64,000 bases of DNA from Argentina anserina (lineage: Eukaryota; Streptophyta; Magnoliopsida; Rosales; Rosaceae), in NCBI RefSeq assembly GCF_933775445.1, contig NW_026089470.1, forward strand, positions 186,001-250,000, given 5' to 3'. Under the pieces are notes generated by a model. The model was not told the DNA's origin. It searched no databases and worked only from the letters and a program-made list of their open reading frames with translations. The translations under genes and the position numbers were made by a program. How positions within the stretch are numbered: position 1 is the stretch's first letter; the number at the start of each line of letters is the position of its first letter. This document shows, piece after piece, positions 52,851 through 62,851 of this stretch.

Positions 52851-53104
52851 GTTTTGCAAGTGTGGGAGTGTGTTTCTTTCAAACTGAGTATCTTTACATC
52901 GTTTGTGTATCTTTACTATTCCAATTGTGTATCTTTACATCGTTTGCGTATCTTTACTATTCCAATTGTGTATCTTTTCATTTCTCGTTTGGGTATCTTT
53001 CTGTAAGGCTTCTGATGCAAGTTTCTATTGTATTTGAGAGTTTTGCAAGTGTGGGAGTGTGTTTCTTTCAAACTGAGTATCTTTCCATCGTTTGCGTATC
53101 TTTA

Positions 53105-53109
53105 CTATT
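53105..53109 (+). repeat. Left target site duplication (ctatt)
   Basis: The last five satellite bases before the inserted element are ctatt. The same five bases follow the element at 55257-55261. Removing the element and one copy restores an ordinary satellite module (ttactattccaattg). Confidence 0.9.
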
Positions 53110-53474
53110 TGATCGGTTCGATTACTCGAGATCAATATTAACCCTGTAAGCATCGTTAGTAGTATAAAGCAAGAGGGTATCGTTCACAAACCGGGGATCC
53201 AACCAGGGTAAAGAATCACAAACATTTAACAACGAAATCATAAGAGATATAAAGATTTGAGATATATTTCGGATCAAACATAAAATAAACCTAAACTAAT
53301 ATATACATGTGATCAACCAACCAACACATAAGAAATTACCAAACAAATAACATAAGAACAAAGGTAACAAAATCTACTCTCAATCTTGTTCATGCCGTAA
53401 GTATCATAGTTCATCTTAAATTCGATCATGCATCAAGTTCCTACTTGGTTCCTAATACATAGATATTATTGAGC

Positions 53475-53689
53475 TCAACTACTTGTCTTGCTACGAAATC
53501 TAACATACCAATTCATCATGCAATTACGTATCACAAAGAGAAATCAATATGTTTAAAGCACTTATCCAATGTCGAACTTAAGATCATAATCGATGGAGGA
53601 ACACAAAGGGGACAAACAATTAATCAACTACTTGTATCAAAATTGTTTTTAACTTTGAATGATTAACATATGCGACATCAACTACTTGT
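53475..53689. repeat. Three copies of a 12-mer (tcaactacttgt) in the U5 side of the LTR
   Basis: The 12-mer tcaactacttgt occurs at 53475-53486, 53624-53635 and 53678-53689. The first and third copies extend to tcaactacttgtctt. On the element's coding (minus) strand the motif reads acaagtagttga. The function is unknown. The rest of 53110-54120 is A-rich on the plus strand with no convincing gene. Confidence 0.6.
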
Positions 53690-54143
53690 CTTAATCACAC
53701 ATGCAATATAAGAACACACCGAAAATGAATTAAGAACATAAATAAACAGAAACTCATGGCATAAAACCTAAAATCATTGAATAAAAATCGAAAACCTTAA
53801 TTCATCATGTCATTCGAAAATTACAAATATCTCATAGACAAGAATAAAAATAACTTTAACAAAACCTAAACATAAATCATCCAAGAACAAGAACATAAAA
53901 ACCCGAAAACTTAACATGAAGATCAAAGAGTTACACTTTATAATTCTCCTCCCAAGGTTCCTTACAGAGGTAGCACGAGATCTTCAAGAGTATGGTATCC
54001 TAGGCTCCCAAGCTTTGGACAGAAAATATGGTGAAGGGTGGTGAATTCGGATTCAATGATGCTTGGTGAATGAAAGTGTTTGGGCAGAGCTTTGGCAAGT
54101 CTTGTGAGCAAGGTTGATGATATGTTTCTGTGGAATTGAGGTG

Positions 54144-54153
54144 CTATATATAG
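54144..54153 (-). promoter_or_regulatory. Putative LTR TATA box (ctatatatag)
   Basis: The palindromic ctatatatag lies near the middle of the LTR. On the minus strand it follows a pyrimidine-rich tcttcctc stretch. It is followed by cacctcaattccacagaaac, which looks like a plant transcript leader. This would place U3 at about 55256-54154 and the R-U5 part from about 54120 to 53110. Because the box is palindromic, strand rests on the surrounding sequence. No transcript evidence is available. Confidence 0.55.
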
Positions 54154-54255
54154 AGGAAGAAACACAAGGGAGGATGGCCACAAAGTCCACAAAGTTGAAA
54201 CCAAATTGGTTGAGGTTTCCTAGATTCGGCAGATTTGACCTTTGTCCCTTGTTGT

Positions 54256-54399
54256 GGCCATAACTTTCTCTAGAAAATAGATATTGAGATGATTCCAACT
54301 GGCAATTTCAACTAGACTTCCGTGGCTTTTCATCCATATATCATGCACTTTCTCAATCATTCTGAGCTGTCCAGGAGAGCTCGTCAAAGTTGGATGATC
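54256..54399. repeat. LTR internal repeat, copy 1
   Basis: This 144-bp stretch resembles 54756-54899 at an almost gap-free offset of 500 bp. Matching anchors are gatattga, tgattcca, actagact, atccatata and ccagg.gagc.cgtc.aagttgga (dots mark differences). The copies are clearly diverged, so the duplication is old relative to the LTR insertion and is probably a family feature of U3. Confidence 0.72.
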
Positions 54400-54755
54400 T
54401 GCAGTGCCAGAATTCTGATTTCTATAAGGATTGCATATCCTTTGCATTAATTGCATATCTTCTTCCTCCTTTAATGCTGATTTCTTTTGCACAAATTTCT
54501 TCCTTTGAATTAGGGAGGCAGCAAAAGTCTTAATTGTTGCAGCCATGTTTGATTTTTCTTACCTCTCCTCATTAAATTTGCTGCATGCCTTCTTTGACAT
54601 TCTTTGGTGCAGGGATTTATGGACATTCTGATACATATTTGTGCTCTATATGCAGGAGGAACAAAGTCCCAAGTTTCCCTCATAGCCCTTGGATCAAAAG
54701 CAAATCAATGGCTGAGATAATTCCGCCGAGTTCACTGGACCTCCGAGTAATGATT

Positions 54756-54899
54756 TGGTCATATCTCCCTGTAGGAATAAGATATTGATTTGATTCCAAA
54801 TCCTACAGAAACTAGACTCAAAATCCTTTTTATCCATATAAGGTACGTCTTCTAACGCAATCGGAGCTATCCAGGGGAGCCCGTCGAAGTTGGACTACG
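54756..54899. repeat. LTR internal repeat, copy 2
   Basis: This is the second, diverged copy of 54256-54399, in the same orientation, in the part of the LTR that would be upstream (minus-strand U3). Such repeats inside U3 often carry promoter or enhancer elements in LTR retrotransposons. Nothing specific can be named here. Confidence 0.7.
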
Positions 54900-55256
54900 A
54901 ATCTTGACAGCATTTTCATTCTTGCATTGATTGGGCTTTTAAGTGCAAATCTTCTCTTTCCTTGTGGAACTAGGATTGCTTTCCTTCTCCAAAATGAATT
55001 TGTATTTCCTAATAAGAATAAGTATGTTAGAAACAAAGAAATATGAAAGGATGAATCCTACTCGAACAAGGAATCATATCTCAATAAGGATTATTAACAC
55101 TTAGCACGATTTCATCATCAATTCACTCATAATTGATATAAGCTCAACCTAGACACTTATTCTTACAAAAGAAACTAAAACATACTAAATAAGAGGTACA
55201 AAGAGTAAGAATAGGGCATAATCACATTAAGAACGTCACACTTTGTGCTCCTATCA

Positions 55257-55261
55257 CTATT
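55257..55261 (+). repeat. Right target site duplication (ctatt)
   Basis: These five bases repeat the left flank at 53105-53109 and then run directly into ccaattgtgtatc. The satellite therefore resumes at exactly the base where it stopped. Confidence 0.9.
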
Positions 55262-56220
55262 CCAATTGTGTATCTTTACATCGTTTGCGTATCTTTACTA
55301 TTCCAATTGTGTATCTTTTCATTTCTCGTTTGAGTATCTTTCTGTAAGGCTTCTGCTGCGAGTTTCTATTGTATTTGAGAGTTTTGCAAGTGTGGGAGTG
55401 TGTTTCTTTCAAACTGAGTATCTTTCCATCGTTTGCGTATCTTTACTATTCCAATTGTGTATCTTTACATCGTTTGCGTATCTTTACTATTCCAATTGTG
55501 TATCTTTTCATTTCTCGTTTGAGTATCTTTCTGTAAGGCTTCTGATGCGAGTTTCTATTGTATTTGAGAGTTTTGCAAGTGTGGGAGTGTGTTTCTTTCA
55601 AACTGAGTATCTTTACATCGTTTGCGTATCTTTACGATTCCAATTGTGTATCTTTTCATTTCTCATTTGAGTATCTTTCTGTAAGGCTTTCTGATGCGAG
55701 TTTCTATTGAATTTGAGAGTTTTGCAAGTGTGGGAGTGTGTTTCTTTCAAACTGAGTATCTTTACATCGTTTGCGTATCTTTACTATTCCAATTGTGTAT
55801 CTTTACATCGTTTGCGTATCTTTACTATTCCAATTGTGTATCTTTTCATTTCTCGTTTGGGTATCTTTCTGTAAGGCTTCTGATGCGAGTTTCTATTGTA
55901 TTTGAGAGTTTTGCAAGTGTGGGAGTGTGTTTCTTTCAAACTGAGTATCTTTACATCGTTTGCGTATCTTTACTATTCCAATTATGTATCTTTACATCGT
56001 TTGCGTATCTTTACTATTCCAATTGTGTATGTTTTCATTTCTCGTTTGAGTATCTTTCTGTAAGGCTTCTGATGCGAGTTTCTATTGTATTTGAGAGTTT
56101 TGCAAGTGTGGGAGTGTGTTTCTTTCAAACTGAGTATCTTTACATCGTTTGCGTATCTTTACGATTCCAATTGTGTATCTTTTCATTTCTCATTTGAGTA
56201 TCTTTCTGTAAGGCTTTCTG

Positions 56221-59198
56221 ATGCGAGTTTCTATTGAATTTGAGAGTTTTGCAAGTGTGGGAGTGTGTTTCTTTCAAACTGAGTATCTTTACATCGTTTG
56301 TGTATCTTTACTATTCCAATTGTGTATCTTTACATCGTTTGCGTATCTTTACTATTCCAATTGTGTATCTTTTCATTTCTCGTTTGGGTATCTTTCTGTA
56401 AGGCTTTCTGATGCGAGTTTCTATTGAATTTGAGAGTTTTGCAAGTGTGGGAGTGTGTTTCTTTCAAACTGAGTATCTTTACATCGTTTCCGTATCTTTA
56501 CTATTCCAATTGTGTATCTTTACATCGTTTGCGTATCTTTACTATTCCAATTGTGTATCTTTTCATTTCTCGTTTGAGTATCTTTCTGTAAGGCTTCTGA
56601 TGCGAGTTTCTATTGTATTTGAGAGTTTGCAAGTGTGGGAGTGTGTTTCTTTCAAACTGAGTATCTTTACATCGTTTGCGTATCTTTACGATTCCAATTG
56701 TGTATCTTTTCATTTCTCGTTTGAGTATCTTTCTGTAAGGCTTTCTGATGCGAGTTTCTATTGAATTTGAGAGTTTTGCAAGTGTGGGAGTGTGTTTCTT
56801 TCAAACTGAGTATCTTTACATCGTTTGCGTATCTTTACTATTCTAATTATGTATCTTTACATCGTTTGCGTATCTTTACTATTCCAATTGTGTATCTTTT
56901 CATTTCTCGTTTGAGTATCTTTCTGTAAGGCTTTCAGATGCGAGTTTCTATTGAATTTGAGAGTTTTGCAAGTGTGGGAGTGTGTTTCTTTCAAACTGAG
57001 TATCTTTACATCGTTTGCGTATCTTTACTATTCCAATTGTGTATCTTTACATCGTTTGCGTATCTTTACTATTCCAATTGTGTATGTTTTCATTTCTCGT
57101 TTGAGTATCTTTCTGTAAGGCTTTCTGATGCAAGTTTCTATTGAATTTGAGAGTTTTGCAAGTGTGGGAGTGTGTTTCTTTCAAACTGAGTATCTTTACA
57201 TCGTTTGCGTATCTTTACTATTCCAATTGTGTATCTTTACATCGTTTGCGTATCTTTACTATTCCAATTGTGTATCTTTTCATTTCTCGTTTGAGTATCT
57301 TTCTGTAAGGCTTTCTGATGCGAGTTTCTATTGAATTTGAGAGTTTTGCAAGTGTGGGAGTGTGTTTCTTTCAAACTGAGTATCTTTACATCGTTTGCGT
57401 ATCTTTACTATTCCAATTGTGTATCTTTACATCGTTTGCGTATCTTTACTATTCCAATTGTGTATCTTTTCATTTCTCGTTTGAGTATCTTTCTGTAAGG
57501 CTTCTGATGCGAGTTTCTATTGTATTTGAGAGTTTTGCAAGTGTGGGAGTGTGTTTCTTTCAAACTGAGTATCTTTACATCGTTTGCGTATCTTTACGAT
57601 TCCAATTGTGTATCTTTTCATTTCTCATTTAAGTATCTTTCTGTAAGGCTTTCTGATGCGAGTTTCTATTGAATTTGAGAGTTTTGCAAGTGTGGGAGTG
57701 TGTTTCTTTCAAACTGAGTATCTTTACATCGTTTGCGTATCTTTACTATTCCAATTGTGTATGTTTTCATTTCTCGTTTGAGTATCTTTCTGTAAGGCTT
57801 TCTGATGCGAGTTTCTATTGAATTTGAGAGTTTTGCAAGTGTGGGAGTGTGTTTCTTTCAAACTGAGTATCTTTACATCGTTTGTGTATCTTTACTATTC
57901 CAATTGTGTATCTTTTCATCGTTTGCGTATCTTTACTATTCCAATTGTGTATCTTTTCATTTCTCGTTTGAGTATCTTTCTGTAAGGCTTTCTGATGCGA
58001 GTTGCTATTGTATTTTAGAGTTTTGCAAGTGTGGGAGTGTGTTTCTTTCAAACTGAGTATCTTTACATCGTTTGCGTATCTTTACTATTCCAATTGTGTA
58101 TCTTTACATCGTTTGCGTATCTTTACTATTCCAATTGTGTATGTTTTCATTTCCCGTTTGAGTATCTTTCTGTAAGGCTTTCTGATGCTAGTTTCTATTG
58201 AATTTGAGAGTTTTGCAAGTGTGGGAGTGTGTTTCATTCAAACTGAGTATCTTTACATCGTTTGCGTATCTTTACGATTCAAATTGTGTATCTTTTCATT
58301 TCTCGTTTGAGTATCTTTCTGTAAGGCTTTCTGATGCGAGTTTCTATTGAATTTGAGAGTTTTGCAAGTGTGGGAGTGTGTTTCTTTCAAATTGAGTATC
58401 TTTACATCGTTTGCGTATCTTTACTATTCCAATTGTGTATCTTTTCATTTCTCGTTTGAGTATCTTTCTGTAAGGCTTCTGATGCGAGTTTCTATTGTAT
58501 TTGAGAGTTTTGCAAGTGTGGGAGTGTGTTTCTTTCAAACTGAGTATCTTTACATCGTTTGCGTATCTTTACGATTCCAATTGTGTATCTTTTCATTTCT
58601 CATTTGAGTATCTTTCTGTAAGGCTTTCTGATGCGAGTTTCTATTGAATTTGAGAGTTTTGCAAGTGTGGGAGTGTGTTTCTTTCAAACTGAGTATCTTT
58701 ACATCGTTTGTGTATCTTTACTATTCCAATTGTGTATCTTTACATCGTTTGCGTATCTTTACTATTCCAATTGTGTATCTTTACATCGTTTGCGTATCTT
58801 TACTATTCCAATTGTGTATCTTTTCATTTCTCGTTTGGGTATCTTTCTGTAAGGCTTCTGATGCGAGTTTCTATTGTATTTGAGAGTTTTGCAAGTGTGG
58901 GAGTGTGTTTCTTTCAAACTGAGTATCTTTCCATCGTTTGCGTATCTTTACTATTCCAATTGTGTATCTTTACATCGTTTGCGTATCTTTACTATTCCAA
59001 TTGTGTATCTTTTCATTTCTCGTTTGAGTATCTTTCTGTAAGGCTTCTGATGCGAGTTTCTATTGTATTTGAGAGTTTTGCAAGTGTGGGAGTGTGTTTC
59101 TTTCAAACTGAGTATCTTTACATCGTTTGCGTATCTTTACGATTCCAATTGTGTATCTTTTCATTTCTCATTTGAGTATCTTTCTGTAAGGCTTTCTG
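56221..59198. repeat. Higher-order repeat H, copy 1 (2978-bp unit)
   Basis: Sequence 56221-57632 recurs at 59199-60610 with offset 2978, including the cgtttccg module, gagagtttgcaag, ctattctaattatg, ttcagatg and gatgcaag in the same order. The remainder (57805-59175) recurs later at 61499-62828, with offset 3694 falling to 3653. The 41-bp drop equals one module, because the monomer at 58700 has three modules and its partner near 62400 has two. Confidence 0.85.
58700..58825 (+). repeat. Triple-module satellite monomer
   Basis: The 41-bp module appears three times in a row within one monomer, giving a monomer of about 231 bp. The same triple state occurs near 28750-28885, 33860-33995 and 39385-39515, where the second module starts tcttttcatcg instead of tctttacatcg. 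This completes a 148/190/231-bp ladder differing by whole modules, which fits slippage or unequal exchange inside the monomer. Confidence 0.85.
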
Positions 59199-62100
59199 AT
59201 GCGAGTTTCTATTGAATTTGAGAGTTTTGCAAGTGTGGGAGTGTGTTTCTTTCAAACTGAGTATCTTTACATCGTTTGTGTATCTTTACTATTCCAATTG
59301 TGTATCTTTACATCGTTTGCGTATCTTTACTATTCCAATTGTGTATCTTTTCATTTCTCGTTTGGGTATCTTTCTGTAAGGCTTTCTGATGCGAGTTTCT
59401 ATTGAATTTGAGAGTTTTGCAAGTGTGGGAGTGTGTTTCTTTCAAACTGAGTATCTTTACATCGTTTCCGTATCTTTACTATTCCAATTGTGTATCTTTA
59501 CATCGTTTGCGTATCTTTACTATTCCAATTGTGTATCTTTTCATTTCTCGTTTGAGTATCTTTCTGTAAGGCTTCTGATGCGAGTTTCTATTGTATTTGA
59601 GAGTTTGCAAGTGTGGGAGTGTGTTTCTTTCAAACTGAGTATCTTTACATCGTTTGCGTATCTTTACGATTCCAATTGTGTATCTTTTCATTTCTCGTTT
59701 GAGTATCTTTCTGTAAGGCTTTCTGATGCGAGTTTCTATTGAATTTGAGAGTTTTGCAAGTGTGGGAGTGTGTTTCTTTCAAACTGAGTATCTTTACATC
59801 GTTTGCGTATCTTTACTATTCTAATTATGTATCTTTACATCGTTTGCGTATCTTTACTATTCCAATTGTGTATCTTTTCATTTCTCGTTTGAGTATCTTT
59901 CTGTAAGGCTTTCAGATGCGAGTTTCTATTGAATTTGAGAGTTTTGCAAGTGTGGGAGTGTGTTTCTTTCAAACTGAGTATCTTTACATCGTTTGCGTAT
60001 CTTTACTATTCCAATTGTGTATCTTTACATCGTTTGCGTATCTTTACTATTCCAATTGTGTATGTTTTCATTTCTCGTTTGAGTATCTTTCTGTAAGGCT
60101 TTCTGATGCAAGTTTCTATTGAATTTGAGAGTTTTGCAAGTGTGGGAGTGTGTTTCTTTCAAACTGAGTATCTTTACATCGTTTGCGTATCTTTACTATT
60201 CCAATTGTGTATCTTTACATCGTTTGCGTATCTTTACTATTCCAATTGTGTATCTTTTCATTTCTCGTTTGAGTATCTTTCTGTAAGGCTTTCTGATGCG
60301 AGTTTCTATTGAATTTGAGAGTTTTGCAAGTGTGGGAGTGTGTTTCTTTCAAACTGAGTATCTTTACATCGTTTGCGTATCTTTACTATTCCAATTGTGT
60401 ATCTTTACATCGTTTGCGTATCTTTACTATTCCAATTGTGTATCTTTTCATTTCTCGTTTGAGTATCTTTCTGTAAGGCTTCTGATGCGAGTTTCTATTG
60501 TATTTGAGAGTTTTGCAAGTGTGGGAGTGTGTTTCTTTCAAACTGAGTATCTTTACATCGTTTGCGTATCTTTACGATTCCAATTGTGTATCTTTTCATT
60601 TCTCATTTGAGTATCTTTCTGTAAGGCTTTCTGATGCGAGTTTCTATTGAATTTGAGAGTTTTGCAAGTGTGGGAGTGTGTTTCTTTCAAACTGAGTATC
60701 TTTACATCGTTTGCGTATCTTTACTATTCCAATTGTGTATCTTTACATCGTTTGCGTATCTTTACTATTCCAATTGTGTATCTTTTCATTTCTCGTTTGG
60801 GTATCTTTCTGTAAGGCTTCTGATGCGAGTTTCTATTGTATTTGAGAGTTTTGCAAGTGTGGGAGTGTGTTTCTTTCAAACTGAGTATCTTTACATCGTT
60901 TGCGTATCTTTACTATTCCAATTGTGTATCTTTACATCGTTTGCGTATCTTTACTATTCCAATTGTGTATGTTTTCATTTCTCGTTTGAGTATCTTTCTG
61001 TAAGGCTTTCTGATGCGAGTTTCTATTGAATTTGAGAGTTTTGCAAGTGTGGGAGTGTGTTTCTTTCAAACTGAGTATCTTTACATCGTTTCCGTATCTT
61101 TACTATTCCAATTGTGTATCTTTACATCGTTTGCGTATCTTTACTATTCCAATTGTGTATCTTTTCATTTCTCGTTTGAGTATCTTTCTGTAAGGCTTTT
61201 GATGCGAGTTTCTATTGTATTTGAGAGTTTGCAAGTGTTGGAGTGTGTTTCTTTCAAACTGAGTATCTTTACATCGTTTGCGTATCTTTACGATTCCAAT
61301 TGTGTATCTTTTCATTTCTCATTTAAGTATCTTTCTGTAAGGCTTTCTGATGCGAGTTTCTATTGAATTTGAGAGTTTTGCAAGTGTGGGAGTGTGTTTC
61401 TTTCAAACTGAGTATCTTTACATCGTTTGCGTATCTTTACTATTCCAATTGTGTATGTTTTCATTTCTCGTTTGAGTATCTTTCTGTAAGGCTTTCTGAT
61501 GCGAGTTTCTATTGAATTTGAGAGTTTTGCAAGTGTGGGAGTGTGTTTCTTTCAAACTGAGTATCTTTACATCGTTTGTGTATCTTTACTATTCCAATTG
61601 TGTATCTTTTCATCGTTTGCGTATCTTTACTATTCCAATTGTGTATCTTTTCATTTCTCGTTTGAGTATCTTTCTGTAAGGCTTTCTGATGCGAGTTGCT
61701 ATTGTATTTTAGAGTTTTGCAAGTGTGGGAGTGTGTTTCTTTCAAACTGAGTATCTTTACATCGTTTGCGTATCTTTACTATTCCAATTGTGTATCTTTA
61801 CATCGTTTGCGTATCTTTACTATTCCAATTGTGTATGTTTTCATTTCCCGTTTGAGTATCTTTCTGTAAGGCTTTCTGATGCTAGTTTCTATTGAATTTG
61901 AGAGTTTTGCAAGTGTGGGAGTGTGTTTCTTTCAAACTGAGTATCTTTACATCGTTTGCGTATCTTTACGATTCCAATTGTGTATCTTTTCATTTCTCGT
62001 TTGAGTATCTTTCTGTAAGGCTTTCTGATGCGAGTTTCTATTGAATTTGAGAGTTTTGCAAGTGTGGGAGTGTGTTTCTTTCAAATTGAGTATCTTTACA

Positions 62101-62851
62101 TCGTTTGCGTATCTTTACTATTCCAATTGTGTATCTTTTCATTTCTCGTTTGAGTATCTTTCTGTAAGGCTTCTGATGCGAGTTTCTATTGTATTTGAGA
62201 GTTTTGCAAGTGTGGGAGTGTGTTTCTTTCAAACTGAGTATCTTTACATCGTTTGCGTATCTTTACGATTCCAATTGTGTATCTTTTCATTTCTCATTTG
62301 AGTATCTTTCTGTAAGGCTTTCTGATGCGAGTTTCTATTGAATTTGAGAGTTTTGCAAGTGTGGGAGTGTGTTTCTTTCAAACAGAGTATCTTTACATCG
62401 TTTGTGTATCTTTACTATTCCAATTGTGTATCTTTACATCGTTTGCGTATCTTTACTATTCCAATTGTGTATCTTTTCATTTCTCGTTTGGGTATCTTTC
62501 TGTAAGGCTTCTGATGCGAGTTTCTATTGTATTTGAGAGTTTTGCAAGTGTGGGAGTGTGTTTCTTTCAAACTGAGTATCTTTCCATCGTTTGCGTATCT
62601 TTACTATTCCAATTGTGTATCTTTACATCGTTTGCGTATCTTTACTATTCCAATTGTGTATCTTTTCATTTCTCGTTTGAGTATCTTTCTGTAAGGCTTC
62701 TGATGCGAGTTTCTATTGTATTTGAGAGTTTTGCAAGTGTGGGAGTGTGTTTCTTTCAAACTGAGTATCTTTACATCGTTTGCGTATCTTTACGATTCCA
62801 ATTGTGTATCTTTTCATTTCTCATTTGAGTATCTTTCTGTAAGGCTTTCTG
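59199..62851. repeat. Higher-order repeat H, copy 2 (3653-bp unit)
   Basis: This is a longer version of 56221-59198. After 60610 it holds an additional stretch of monomers (60634-61366) before rejoining the copy 1 order at 61499. A third copy starts at 62852 and leaves the window. The segment 61013-61255 carries cttttgatgcgag and caagtgttggag, which recur at 63941-63990 (offset 2745), so the third copy shares this added stretch. Confidence 0.82.

Larger units (their letters stand above)
1..53109. repeat. Satellite DNA array, left part (148/149- and 189/190-bp monomers)
   Basis: The stretch is an uninterrupted head-to-tail tandem array. Each monomer has the same order of landmarks: gatgcgagtttctattg, then gagagttttgcaagtgtggg, then gtgtttctttcaaactga, then a run of gtatcttt boxes, then ctgtaaggct. 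Exact 148-bp spacing is seen at 9080, 9228 and 9376. Exact 190-bp spacing is seen at 49703, 49893 and 50083. Exact 189-bp spacing is seen at 848 and 1037. The long form differs by one extra 41-bp module. No monomer is inverted. The short open frames on both strands recur with the monomer and are broken wherever monomer length is not a multiple of three, so I do not call them genes. The family is not recognised by name. A centromeric or heterochromatic role is inference only. Confidence 0.97.
53110..55256 (-). mobile_element. Solo LTR of a retrotransposon, 2147 bp
   Basis: This is the only non-satellite DNA in the window. It starts TGATCGG and ends CCTATCA, so it has TG...CA ends with an imperfect inverted terminal match (TGATCGG against TGATAGG, 6 of 7). 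It is bounded by the perfect 5-bp duplication ctatt. No pair of long direct repeats exists inside it. There is no tRNA-primed region followed by gag-pol, and no protease, reverse transcriptase or integrase motif, so it is an LTR without an internal region. The minus strand is favoured because a TATA box there is followed by a CA-rich, leader-like stretch. The long LTR and its general look suggest a Ty3/gypsy (Tat or Athila-like) family in a plant; that assignment is inference from appearance. Alternatives are a short non-autonomous LTR-like element or a truncated one. Confidence 0.83.

Noticed and set aside
1..53109. Dozens of short open frames on both strands with near-identical predicted peptides (for example 64, 68, 86, 104 and 153 residues).
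   Set aside because: They repeat with the monomer, end wherever monomer length shifts frame, overlap one another on both strands and have no start context or domain. The T-rich, A-poor plus strand explains the lack of stops.
54220..54546. A 108-residue minus-strand open frame in the LTR, plus shorter frames at 53962-54298, 54830-55036, 53469-53666 and 54585-54788.
   Set aside because: None shows a recognisable domain. They lie in the non-coding LTR, and one spans part of the diverged internal repeat. They are best treated as chance frames.
53110..55256. A complete retrotransposon or a protein-coding gene in the unique segment.
   Set aside because: There are no long terminal direct repeats inside it, no reverse transcriptase, integrase or protease motif and no intron-exon signal. 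The ends and target duplication fit a single LTR.
53104..55262. A 6-bp target duplication (actatt) instead of 5 bp.
   Set aside because: A 6-bp reading would remove the final A of the TG...CA terminus. The 5-bp reading keeps canonical LTR ends and the usual duplication size.
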